The position numbers and the translations under genes were made by a program. Under the pieces are notes generated by a model. That model worked only from the letters and a program-made list of their open reading frames with translations. It did no database searches and had not been told where the DNA came from. Positions 56,730-64,000 of a DNA stretch of 64,000 bases are shown here, in pieces (positions within the stretch are counted from its first letter, which is position 1; each line of letters begins with the position of its first letter). Source of the stretch: Microbacterium terrae (GTDB lineage: Bacteria > Actinomycetota > Actinomycetes > Actinomycetales > Microbacteriaceae); assembly GCF_017831975.1 (NCBI RefSeq), contig NZ_JAFDSS010000001.1, forward strand, positions 1,798,001 through 1,862,000. The letters are read 5' to 3'.

Positions 56730-57682
56730 GCCCACGAGTGTGCCAGCGGTGCGGCGTCCGCCCCGGCATCGACCCAGCGCGTCATCGCGTAGCGCTTGAA
56801 CCACGACACCTGTCGTCGCGCATAGCGGCGGGTCAGCGCCTGCGTCTCGGCGATCGCGTCGGCTTCGGACTGCTCGCCACGCAGCTGGGCCAGCGCCTGC
56901 GCGTACCCGATCGCGCGGCGCGCCGTCACACCGTCCTCGAGCCCCACCGCCCGCAGCCGCTCCACCTCGGTCAGCAGTCCGTCCTCCCACATGCCGAGCA
57001 CGCGCTCGTCGAGCCGCGCGACGAGCTGCTCGCGCGGCATGGCCACGCCGACGATCCTCGTCGGCTCATGCCAGAGCGTCGGCTCGTCGGGCAGGGCCGC
57101 GCCGTGCGTCTTCTCTCCCTGCGCGAGCACCTCGAGTGCGCGCACGATGCGCCGCCCGTTGTGCGGATCGATGCGCTCGGCGGTCGCCGGGTCGAGCTCT
57201 CGGAGCCGGGCGAACAGCATCCCTGCGCCGTGGGCGGCGAGCTCCGCCTCCAGCTCGGCGCGCAGCGCGTCGTCGTGCGGGGGGAACCGGAAGTCGAACA
57301 CCACGCTCGACACGTACAGCCCCGAGCCGCCCACGAGGATCGCGTCGGCCCCCCGGGCGTGGATGCCGGCGATCGTGGTGCGCGCCGCATCCTGGTACCA
57401 GGCGACGGCCGCCTCGTCGGTGACATCCAGGGCGTCGAAGAGATGGTGCGGGATGCCCCGGCGCTCGGCTTCGGGGAGCTTCGCCGTGCCGATGTCCATG
57501 CCGCGATACAGCTGCATCGCGTCGGCGTTGACGATCTCTGCGCCGCGACCGCTCGCGGCGAGCGCCTCGGCGAGGTCGAGCGAGAAGGCGGTCTTGCCGG
57601 TTCCTGTGGCGCCGACGACGGCCCACAGGCGCGGGGTCGTGCGCTCCGCCTCCGCCCGCTCCCCCACCGGCGGTGGCGTCAC
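56726..57682 (-). CDS. miaA: tRNA dimethylallyltransferase
   Basis: Adds an isopentenyl group to A37 of tRNAs reading UNN codons. Of 318 residues, the P-loop GATGTGKT is at 24-31. [36 protein letters not shown] and, later, [10 protein letters not shown] are the family motifs. GTG 57682 overlaps the miaB stop; the longer open frame upstream runs antisense in miaB. With miaB it makes ms2i6A. Confidence 0.96.
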   Translation of the reverse strand: MTPPPVGERAEAERTTPRLWAVVGATGTGKTAFSLDLAEALAASGRGAEIVNADAMQLYRGMDIGTAKLPEAERRGIPHHLFDALDVTDEAAVAWYQDAARTTIAGIHARGADAILVGGSGLYVSSVVFDFRFPPHDDALRAELEAELAAHGAGMLFARLRELDPATAERIDPHNGRRIVRALEVLAQGEKTHGAALPDEPTLWHEPTRIVGVAMPREQLVARLDERVLGMWEDGLLTEVERLRAVGLEDGVTARRAIGYAQALAQLRGEQSEADAIAETQALTRRYARRQVSWFKRYAMTRWVDAGADAAPLAHSWA

Positions 57683-59238
57683 TCGCCGATGCGCAGCGTC
57701 GGGATGCCGAGGCCCACCATGCGGCGTCCGTCGGCGCCGACCGCTGTCGGCGTCGGTGCCGGGACGCCGCACGACTCGGCCTGGCTGCGGTCCCACGCGT
57801 CGCCCGAACGGGTGCGGCGGATGCGCAGCGCGGCGCCGTCGGGCGCGTCGGCGAGCAGGTGGAACGGCGCGGCGTGCGTCACCACGACCGACACCACGTC
57901 GCCGGGGCGCGGAACGGGCGAACCGGCGGGCAGTTCGAAGTGCACCAGCCGGTTGTCTTCGGCGCGGCCGGTCAGGCGATGCGTCTCGGCATCCTTTTTG
58001 CCCTCGCCCGTCGAGACGAGCACCTCGAGCTCGCGTCCGAGCTGCTTCTGGTTCTCCTCCAGCGAGATGCGCTCCTGCAGCGCCACGAGGCGCTCGTAGC
58101 GCTCCTGCACGACGGCCTTCGGCACCTGGTCGGGCATGGTGGCCGCGGGTGTGCCCTCGCGGATCGAGTACTGGAAGGTGAAGGCGCTGGCGAAGCGCGC
58201 CTTCTCGACGACGCGCATCGTGTCTTCGAAGTCCTCGTCGGTCTCGCCCGGGAACCCGACGATGATGTCGGTCGAGATCGCGGCGTCGGGCATCTTCTCG
58301 CGCACCCGGTCGAGGATGCCGAGGAACTTCTCGCTGCGGTACGAACGGCGCATCGCCTTGAGGATGCGGTCGCTGCCCGACTGCAGCGGCATGTGCAGCT
58401 GCGGCATCACGGCGGGAGTCTCGGCCATCGCGTCGATCACGTCGTCGGTGAAGGCGGCCGGGTGCGGGCTCGTGAAGCGGATGCGCTCGAGGCCCGGGAT
58501 CTCGCCCGCCGCGCGCAGCAGCTTGCCGAACGCCTGGCGGTCGCCGAACTCGACGCCGTACGAGTTGACGTTCTGGCCGAGGAGGGTGACCTCCATCGCG
58601 CCGTCGTCGACGAGGAGGCGGATCTCGTTCAGGATGTCGCCCGGCCGGCGATCCTTCTCCTTGCCGCGCAGGTGCGGCACGATGCAGAACGTGCAGGTGT
58701 TGTTGCAGCCGACCGAGATCGAGACCCAGCCGCTGTGGACGCTGTCGCGCTTGGTGGGCAGGGTGGACGGGAACACCTCGAGAGCCTCGAGGATCTCGAG
58801 TTCGGCCTCGCCGTTGTGACGCGCGCGCTCGAGCAGGCTCGGCAGCGACCCCATGTTGTGCGTGCCGAAGACGACGTCGACCCACGGCGCCTTCTGCTGG
58901 ACGGCATCCTTGTCCATCTGCGCCAGGCATCCGCCGACGGCGATCTGCATGCCGTCGTGCTTGTCCTTGCGCGACTTGAGGTGGCCCAGCGTGCCGTAAA
59001 GCTTGCCGGCCGCGTTGTCGCGCACCGCGCAGGTGTTGATGACGACGACGTCGGCGTCGACGCCGGCCTCGGCCCGGACATAGCCGGCGCTCTCGAGCGA
59101 CCCGGACAGCCGCTCGGAGTCGTGGACGTTCATCTGGCAGCCGAAGGTGCGCACCTCGTAGGTGCGGGCCCGGCCGTCGACACCCTGCGCGGCCTCGGAG
59201 GGCGCGATGAGCGTCGGGGTGCTGGACGGGGAAGTCAT
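57679..59238 (-). CDS. miaB: tRNA methylthiotransferase MiaB
   Basis: A 519-residue radical-SAM enzyme adding a methylthio group to i6A37. The N-terminal cluster cysteines are C34, C70 and C104 (FGCQMN, NTCAVR, GGCLAQ). The radical-SAM CxxxCxxC is C178, C182, C185 (CNNTCTFC). A TRAM domain follows, and the tail [14 protein letters not shown] ends the protein. ATG 59238; an ATG four codons earlier is possible. It is coupled to miaA. Confidence 0.97.
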   Translation of the reverse strand: MTSPSSTPTLIAPSEAAQGVDGRARTYEVRTFGCQMNVHDSERLSGSLESAGYVRAEAGVDADVVVINTCAVRDNAAGKLYGTLGHLKSRKDKHDGMQIAVGGCLAQMDKDAVQQKAPWVDVVFGTHNMGSLPSLLERARHNGEAELEILEALEVFPSTLPTKRDSVHSGWVSISVGCNNTCTFCIVPHLRGKEKDRRPGDILNEIRLLVDDGAMEVTLLGQNVNSYGVEFGDRQAFGKLLRAAGEIPGLERIRFTSPHPAAFTDDVIDAMAETPAVMPQLHMPLQSGSDRILKAMRRSYRSEKFLGILDRVREKMPDAAISTDIIVGFPGETDEDFEDTMRVVEKARFASAFTFQYSIREGTPAATMPDQVPKAVVQERYERLVALQERISLEENQKQLGRELEVLVSTGEGKKDAETHRLTGRAEDNRLVHFELPAGSPVPRPGDVVSVVVTHAAPFHLLADAPDGAALRIRRTRSGDAWDRSQAESCGVPAPTPTAVGADGRRMVGLGIPTLRIGE

Positions 59239-59359
59239 GATGCCCGCCATTCTACGAGCCGGGACTGGGAGCGGGCTCGCGGACTCCCCGACGCGACGAA
59301 CGCACCCCATAGACTGTCCGGACCCGGCGGGGTGCCGGGTGTCGGAGCGCGGGGGTGCA

Positions 59360-59953
59360 ATGCGAAACCGGGATCGAGTCCGCAACACGGTCATCGTCGG
59401 AATGGTGGCGGCCATGTCACTCGTCGGATGCAGCGCGCCGCCCTGGGATACAGGCGCGACGGGCACGCCGACGCCCACGTCCACCGCGGTGCCCACGCCC
59501 GTGCCGAACGACCTGTCGAGCGGCTCCACCCAGCGCGAACTCGTCGCCGGCGCGGTGACGGCGACCGTCGACTACTGGTCGACCCTGTCGATGGACCGCT
59601 GGACCGCCACCGCTGTCAAGCCGGTGAGCATCAGCATGACCACGACGGTCACCCCCGACGACGGTCAGAAGGTCTATCTGCAGAAGGCGACCATGATCGC
59701 CGTGCCGTCGTCATCCACCGGGCCGCTCGAAGCGCTCAGCCCGCAGGTCGACGCCAGCACCGTGAGTCCGGGCTACCTCGTGCTCTCGCCGTACAGCTAC
59801 TCGCAGACGTTCAACGTAGGCCCCGTGCCGGAGGACGCGGAATCGGTGACGCTGCAGTTCACCTACGACTTCCTGGTGCAGACCACGCCGACGTCGACGG
59901 AGTACGCCAAGCAGACGGCCACCGACACACTGACGATCGCCATCACGGGCTGA
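59360..59953 (+). CDS. Putative secreted lipoprotein, unknown function
   Basis: A 197-residue protein with a lipoprotein signal, Arg-rich start and lipobox LVGC, so Cys24 would be lipid-anchored. A Thr/Pro-rich linker ([16 protein letters not shown]) is followed by a beta-rich domain with alternating hydrophobic residues ([37 protein letters not shown]). I do not recognise the domain. ATG 59360 is preceded by a GGGGGT site and a leader hairpin (ACCCGGC / GCCGGGT, about 59322-59340). Its end overlaps the converging GGDEF-like gene by 11 bases. Confidence 0.8.
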   Translation: MRNRDRVRNTVIVGMVAAMSLVGCSAPPWDTGATGTPTPTSTAVPTPVPNDLSSGSTQRELVAGAVTATVDYWSTLSMDRWTATAVKPVSISMTTTVTPDDGQKVYLQKATMIAVPSSSTGPLEALSPQVDASTVSPGYLVLSPYSYSQTFNVGPVPEDAESVTLQFTYDFLVQTTPTSTEYAKQTATDTLTIAITG

Positions 59954-61100
59954 GCAGGGCATTGGTGACGGCGACGCCGACGCGTTCCCACCGGTCGCCG
60001 CCGGCTTCCGAGGCCAGCGACGATGCCATGCGCGCCATGTAGAGCAGCACGGTGACGTCGAATCCGCCGACCCGCGTGGGCGCCCACCCGATGCTCGCCG
60101 ACGGGTGGATCGGCAGCTGGATCGCGAGTTCGATCTCGGCGACGTCGTCGAGCAGGTTTCGCAGGCGCTCCCGCACCTCGGCGCTGCGCTCCGCGATGAC
60201 GAACACCACGGCGCCCTCCTCCGGCGACCCGACGGGGGCGTTCTCCGGGAGGGATGCCCGCACCATCGCCTCGAACCGGCCGAGGAGACTGCGCAGCGCG
60301 GTCGATCCCACTGTCTGACGGATCTCGGCCATGTCGTCGAGCTGCACCAGCACCACCGACGCACGTTCGCCCGTCGCCTTCGCGGTGTCGAGCCGCGCCT
60401 GCGCTGCCGCGACGAACCCGTCCCAGGCGTCGTGCGACGGCAGGGCACGGCTCGCCTGCGCGTCCGCGCGGGCGAGCCCGACGGCGGCGGCGACCGCGGC
60501 GGTCACATAGGCGAGCATCCCGAGACCGGCGAGCGGACGCAGGAGGGCGAACTGATCTGCGCCGGCCGTCGAGTCGATGACGAGGCCCGATGCAGAAGCG
60601 ACGCCGAGCATGAGGAAGAGCGCCGACGCCACAGCGAGCGGCACCGCGACGGCGTCACGATGATGCCGGCTGCGCAGGATGTCGACGGCGAGGAGACCGG
60701 CGGTGAGCGATGACACCAGGAAGCCCGCACGATAGGCGATGCCGAAGCCGTCGCCGTCGCCGACGGCGACGAAGGCGACCGCGGCACCGATCGACACGAC
60801 GGGACCGAGCCAGGGCAGCGCCGCCTCACCCCACCGGAAGCGGAAGCCGCTCCACAGGAGCGCGGGCGCGCCCATCAGCGCCCCGAGCGCGGCACGACGG
60901 AGGATCTCGTTCTCGGTGACGGTTCCAGCGGTCAGGCAGAACGACGCCGCCATCGCCAGCACGAACGACAGCGACCAGAACAGGGTGGCGCGGCTCGGCC
61001 GCGCGAGGAACGCCAGCCCGATGGTGAGGAGCGTCGCGAGCGTCGTCACCGCCGTCTGCGCGGCCCCGAGCCACTCCTCCGTCGAATCGAGGGTGATCAT
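59943..61100 (-). CDS. Membrane protein with degenerate GGDEF-like domain
   Basis: A 385-residue protein. About seven hydrophobic helices fill residues 15-215 (AVTTLATLLTIGLAFLARPS, LFWSLSFVLAMAASFCLTAG). A soluble domain then resembles GGDEF in its order: VVLVQLDDMAEIRQTVG, LRSLLGRFEAMVRASL, then where GGDEF is expected SPEEGAVVFVIAE, and ASIGWAPT. The active site is lost, so it probably does not make c-di-GMP but may bind nucleotide or partner protein. It is coupled to the histidine kinase by an ATGA overlap. Confidence 0.82.
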   Translation of the reverse strand: MITLDSTEEWLGAAQTAVTTLATLLTIGLAFLARPSRATLFWSLSFVLAMAASFCLTAGTVTENEILRRAALGALMGAPALLWSGFRFRWGEAALPWLGPVVSIGAAVAFVAVGDGDGFGIAYRAGFLVSSLTAGLLAVDILRSRHHRDAVAVPLAVASALFLMLGVASASGLVIDSTAGADQFALLRPLAGLGMLAYVTAAVAAAVGLARADAQASRALPSHDAWDGFVAAAQARLDTAKATGERASVVLVQLDDMAEIRQTVGSTALRSLLGRFEAMVRASLPENAPVGSPEEGAVVFVIAERSAEVRERLRNLLDDVAEIELAIQLPIHPSASIGWAPTRVGGFDVTVLLYMARMASSLASEAGGDRWERVGVAVTNALLSP

Positions 61101-62749
61101 GAGATCGCCTCCCGCGTGCGTGCCTCTGCCCGAGCGCGCGGCAGCCGAACCGTCGCCGTGGTGCCTTCGCCCGGTTCGCTGTCGAACACGATCGTGCCGC
61201 CGTGCTCCGAGATGATCGTGTGGGTGATGCCGAGACCGAGGCCGGTTCCCCCGGCCGTCTCCTTCGCGTCTTCGGCACGGAAGTACGGCGTCATGATCTT
61301 CGGCAGGTCCTCGGCCGAGATCCCGATCCCCGTGTCCGACACGGTCACCGCCACGCTGTCGCCCTCGATCCCGGCCTCCACGCTCACCGTTCCACCGCCG
61401 GGCGTGTACTTCACCGCGTTGCTGACCAGGTTGTCGATCACCTGCCGGATGCGGAATTCGTCGACGACGGCGCGTATCTCGGTCTCGATCAGCAGATCGA
61501 TGGTGATGTCGCGGGCACGCGCGGTCGGGCGGAACGAGGCGACCGATTCGCTGATCACGTTGCGCAGGTCGACGTCGTCGTACGTCTCCCGCCCGGAGAA
61601 CGCGGGACGGGAGCCCGTGAGCATGTTGTCGGCCATCTCGAGCATCCGCTCGCTTGCCCGCAGGATCGCCTCGAACCTCTCCTGCAGGCGAGGCGTCAGC
61701 TCGTCGACCTCGAGCGCGAGCTCAGCGTGCCCGATCATGGTCGTGAGCGGATGCCGCAGCTCATGGCTCGCGATCGCCGAGAGCCGCTCCCGCTCGCGTT
61801 CGGCGTGGGTGATGACGGTGACGTCCTGCGCGATGAGGAGCATTCCCGACTCCTCGCGGTCGGCGGTGCTCAGCGCCTTCGCGCTCACCGACAGCACCCG
61901 CCACGCACCGTCGGCAGTGTAGAGCCACACGCGGGCATCCGAGAACGTCTCGCCGCGGGCGGCGCGGGAGAACGGGCGCTCGGACGGCGGCATCGGCATG
62001 CCGCGCAGCGCCGTGTACTCGATCGAGCGGGCGGGGAGACTCGTGTCGAGCGGATCCAGGCCGTACAGCTTCACGTACGCCTCGTTGACCGTGCGCGCCT
62101 GCCCGTCGCGGGAGATGCGCATCACGCCGACGTCGACGGCATTGAGGATCTCGGTGGTGCGCCGCTCCTGCGCCGATCGGCGCGCCAGCGTGCGATTGAG
62201 CCGCCCGGCCTCGCGCCTCAGCAGCCGCCGCAGGGCCCGCGTCTGGCGCATCACCGACCGTGCGGTGATGCCGGTGAACAGCAGCGAGATGCCGACGACG
62301 AACACCCTGAGGCCCGTCATGCCCTCCGGCTTGAGCGTGAAATCGAGGAAGAGGATCGCGCCGATCAAGGCGAGGATGCCGATCAGCGCGCGGTAGTCGA
62401 AGTACAGCGCCACCCACGTGACCGGGAGGATCCACAGGTAGCTCAGGCGCAGCTCGGTGTTGCTCGCGACGAAGCCGATTGCGAGGGCGTCGAGGAACGG
62501 CACGGCGAGCACGGCGGACTGGCTGCGACGCGCCCACGGGATGGCGAGCACGGCCATCGTGATCGCGACGATCGCGACAACTCCGACAGTGAAGTGCCAG
62601 ATCCCGAACATCCACGGCGAGATCACCGTCGCCAACGCGGCGACCGTGACCGTCGCGGCGCCGAGCACGAGCTGCATCAGCCAGATGGATCGCGTGCGCG
62701 AATCGGGCGTCTCGAACGCCTGCAACTTCTCTCGCCCCCCGGCCGTCAC
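61097..62749 (-). CDS. PAS-containing sensor histidine kinase
   Basis: A 550-residue hybrid-free kinase. About six transmembrane helices lie in residues 24-170 (ending TGLRVFVVGISLLFTGITAR). A PAS domain (about 205-310, ILNAVDVGVMRISRDGQART) and a HisKA domain with phospho-accepting H329 in SAIASHELRHPL follow. The ATPase domain carries the N box DNLVSNAVKYTPGGG, G1 VSDTGIGIS, F box YFRAEDA and G2 GGTGLGLGI. GTG start. No response regulator is adjacent; the next gene is the GGDEF-like protein. Confidence 0.93.
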   Translation of the reverse strand: MTAGGREKLQAFETPDSRTRSIWLMQLVLGAATVTVAALATVISPWMFGIWHFTVGVVAIVAITMAVLAIPWARRSQSAVLAVPFLDALAIGFVASNTELRLSYLWILPVTWVALYFDYRALIGILALIGAILFLDFTLKPEGMTGLRVFVVGISLLFTGITARSVMRQTRALRRLLRREAGRLNRTLARRSAQERRTTEILNAVDVGVMRISRDGQARTVNEAYVKLYGLDPLDTSLPARSIEYTALRGMPMPPSERPFSRAARGETFSDARVWLYTADGAWRVLSVSAKALSTADREESGMLLIAQDVTVITHAERERERLSAIASHELRHPLTTMIGHAELALEVDELTPRLQERFEAILRASERMLEMADNMLTGSRPAFSGRETYDDVDLRNVISESVASFRPTARARDITIDLLIETEIRAVVDEFRIRQVIDNLVSNAVKYTPGGGTVSVEAGIEGDSVAVTVSDTGIGISAEDLPKIMTPYFRAEDAKETAGGTGLGLGITHTIISEHGGTIVFDSEPGEGTTATVRLPRARAEARTREAIS

Positions 62750-62933
62750 CCCGCGAGTCTATCGAGGCGGCTCTGCTGCAACGGGCCCGCGCCGCGGTGC
62801 GGCGCCGATGCCGCATTGTGCAGTTCTTGCGGAAACCTTGCGGATGCGGCGATTGAGAACGGAGCATCCGTTGCGATCGGTCGGGCATTGTTGTTGATGT
62901 CCCCACGACGACCCCACACGAACGGACACGCAC

Positions 62934-64000
62934 ATGACCAACCCGGCCTCGCGCTCCACCGACCTCGCGGTCGCCTCGGTCGACCCCGGCTTCGCCTCGG
63001 ACTTCGAGGCCGTGCTCGAAGACGGCGTCTCCGGCCACCGCGCGACGATCGGCTGCGTGATCCCCGCCTACAACGAGGCCGAGTCCATCGCCGCGGTCAT
63101 CGAGGGTCTGCTCAGCCAGACGCGGCTGCCCGATGTGATCCACGTCGTGGTGAACAACACCTCCGACGCCACGGTGAAGATCGCGTCACAGTACGCCGGC
63201 CCGCACGAGGTCACGACCGAGATGGGCGAGCAGTTCACCGAGGTCTTCGTGCACGACATCGGCAAGAACCCCGACAAGAAGGTCGGCGCCCTCAACTACG
63301 GCTATTCGCTCGTCGAGGGCTACGACTACCTCCTCGGCGTCGACGGCGACACCATCGCCGACGAGCGTGCCGTGGAGTACCTCGAGTCCGAGGCCGTCTC
63401 CGACACCCGCATCGGCGGCATCTCGGCGATCTACTCGATCGACGACCGGCCGATCAAGGGACCGATCGCGAAGTTCCTCATCTCGGGGCAGCGCTCGCAG
63501 TTCGCGGCGTTCAACATGCACAACCTGCTGCGCGGACGCAACATGGCCGTGCTCGGCGGACAGTTCTCGATCTTCTCGACGCAGGCCCTGCGCGACGTCA
63601 TGAAGCAGAACCACCAGTCGACCCCTTGGGTCAAGGACAGCGAGGTCGAGGACTCGCTGCTGTCGCTCCAGATCAAGAGCGCGGGCTACCTCACCAAGAT
63701 CAGCCCCGTCGCGCGGGCCGACGTGGGCGGCATGACCACCCTGCGGTCGCTCGACGCGCAGCAGGTGAAGTGGACGTACGGCGCGATCGAGCTGATGTGG
63801 CCGGGCCAGCGAGGCGACACGAAGGGCCAGCCGTTCCACCCGAACCTCCGCGTGCGCTGGTTCGAGAACTTCGCGATGCTCGTCAACATCTTCGTCCGCG
63901 TCGCGTTCCTCACGCTGCTCGCGGGGTCGCTCTCGATCGGCGCGTTCGTCTTCTCTGCCTGGTGGCTGGTGCCCGTCGCGGTCGCGATGCTGCTGAACCT
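62934..64000 (+). CDS. Family 2 glycosyltransferase, 3' end beyond the window
   Basis: The first 355 residues of a processive-type GT2 enzyme. TIGCVIPAYNEAESIAAVIE at about 40-59 is the nucleotide-sugar fold, DGD at 137-139 the metal-binding DxD, and KDSEVEDSLLSLQIKSAGYL contains the ED acceptor motif. Two hydrophobic helices near 318-355 begin the membrane part. ATG 62934 is preceded by AACGGACACGCAC. It resembles poly-GlcNAc or hyaluronan-type synthases; the product is unknown. Confidence 0.9.
   Translation, partial: MTNPASRSTDLAVASVDPGFASDFEAVLEDGVSGHRATIGCVIPAYNEAESIAAVIEGLLSQTRLPDVIHVVVNNTSDATVKIASQYAGPHEVTTEMGEQFTEVFVHDIGKNPDKKVGALNYGYSLVEGYDYLLGVDGDTIADERAVEYLESEAVSDTRIGGISAIYSIDDRPIKGPIAKFLISGQRSQFAAFNMHNLLRGRNMAVLGGQFSIFSTQALRDVMKQNHQSTPWVKDSEVEDSLLSLQIKSAGYLTKISPVARADVGGMTTLRSLDAQQVKWTYGAIELMWPGQRGDTKGQPFHPNLRVRWFENFAMLVNIFVRVAFLTLLAGSLSIGAFVFSAWWLVPVAVAMLLN

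Overview
The window looks like chromosome from a high-GC actinobacterium of the family Microbacteriaceae, most likely Microbacterium or a close relative. The basis is very high GC at third codon positions, frequent ATGA/GTGA stop-start overlaps, a 16S-23S spacer without tRNAs, intergenic repeats carrying the core GGTCGTTGAGCGAGC, and an ancestral actinobacterial gene order. The species is inferred; no database search was possible. Almost all of it is core chromosome. There is no insertion sequence, prophage, integrase or CRISPR array.

Layout. 1-8,046 (minus): the block TPR/repeat protein - HAD phosphatase - 53-codon ORF - tlyA - nadK - recN - pyrG, the same order as Rv1691-Rv1699 of Mycobacterium tuberculosis but without the two genes between recN and pyrG. 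8,099-13,810 (minus): one complete rRNA operon with two tandem promoters and recognisable processing stems, lying between that block and tyrS. 13,976-18,858: a DUF4184 membrane protein, tyrS, an aldo/keto reductase divergent from a MerR regulator, and a SatD-like regulator with a membrane partner. 18,922-26,976 (minus): arginine biosynthesis argC-J-B-D-F, then a DUF418-type membrane gene beside a repeat array, then argH; argR and argG are not in this cluster. 27,002-30,862: a regulator/ABC-export module behind two palindromic operators, and a sugar-epimerase-like reductase. 31,056-40,408 (minus): pheS-pheT, a gluABCD-type amino-acid ABC importer, a TrmH methyltransferase, and infC-rpmI-rplT with an AUC-initiated infC. 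40,689-46,633: DUF1844 protein, PLP decarboxylase, SseB-like protein and hisC-hisB-hisH-priA. 46,685-49,680: a LysM protein divergent from lexA and a large membrane protein. 49,805-64,000: metF, an S9 peptidase, hflX, an RsmC-like methyltransferase, miaB-miaA-GNAT-dapF, a lipoprotein, a histidine kinase overlapping a degenerate GGDEF-like gene, and the start of a family 2 glycosyltransferase.

How the genes fit together. Translation dominates (rRNA, tyrS, pheST, infC, L35, L20, tlyA, trmH-like, miaAB, hflX), with arginine, histidine, diaminopimelate and methyl-folate synthesis and CTP and NADP supply. Accessory elements have been slotted between core operons: the glu importer, the ABC module, the DUF418 gene, the decarboxylase and the kinase/GGDEF pair. 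The least understood parts are the charge-segregated RDG-repeat/TPR protein, a perfect 19-bp hairpin inside the start of the SseB-like gene, several small self-regulated modules with clear palindromes, and a GGATGC/GCATCC hexamer that seems over-used genome-wide.
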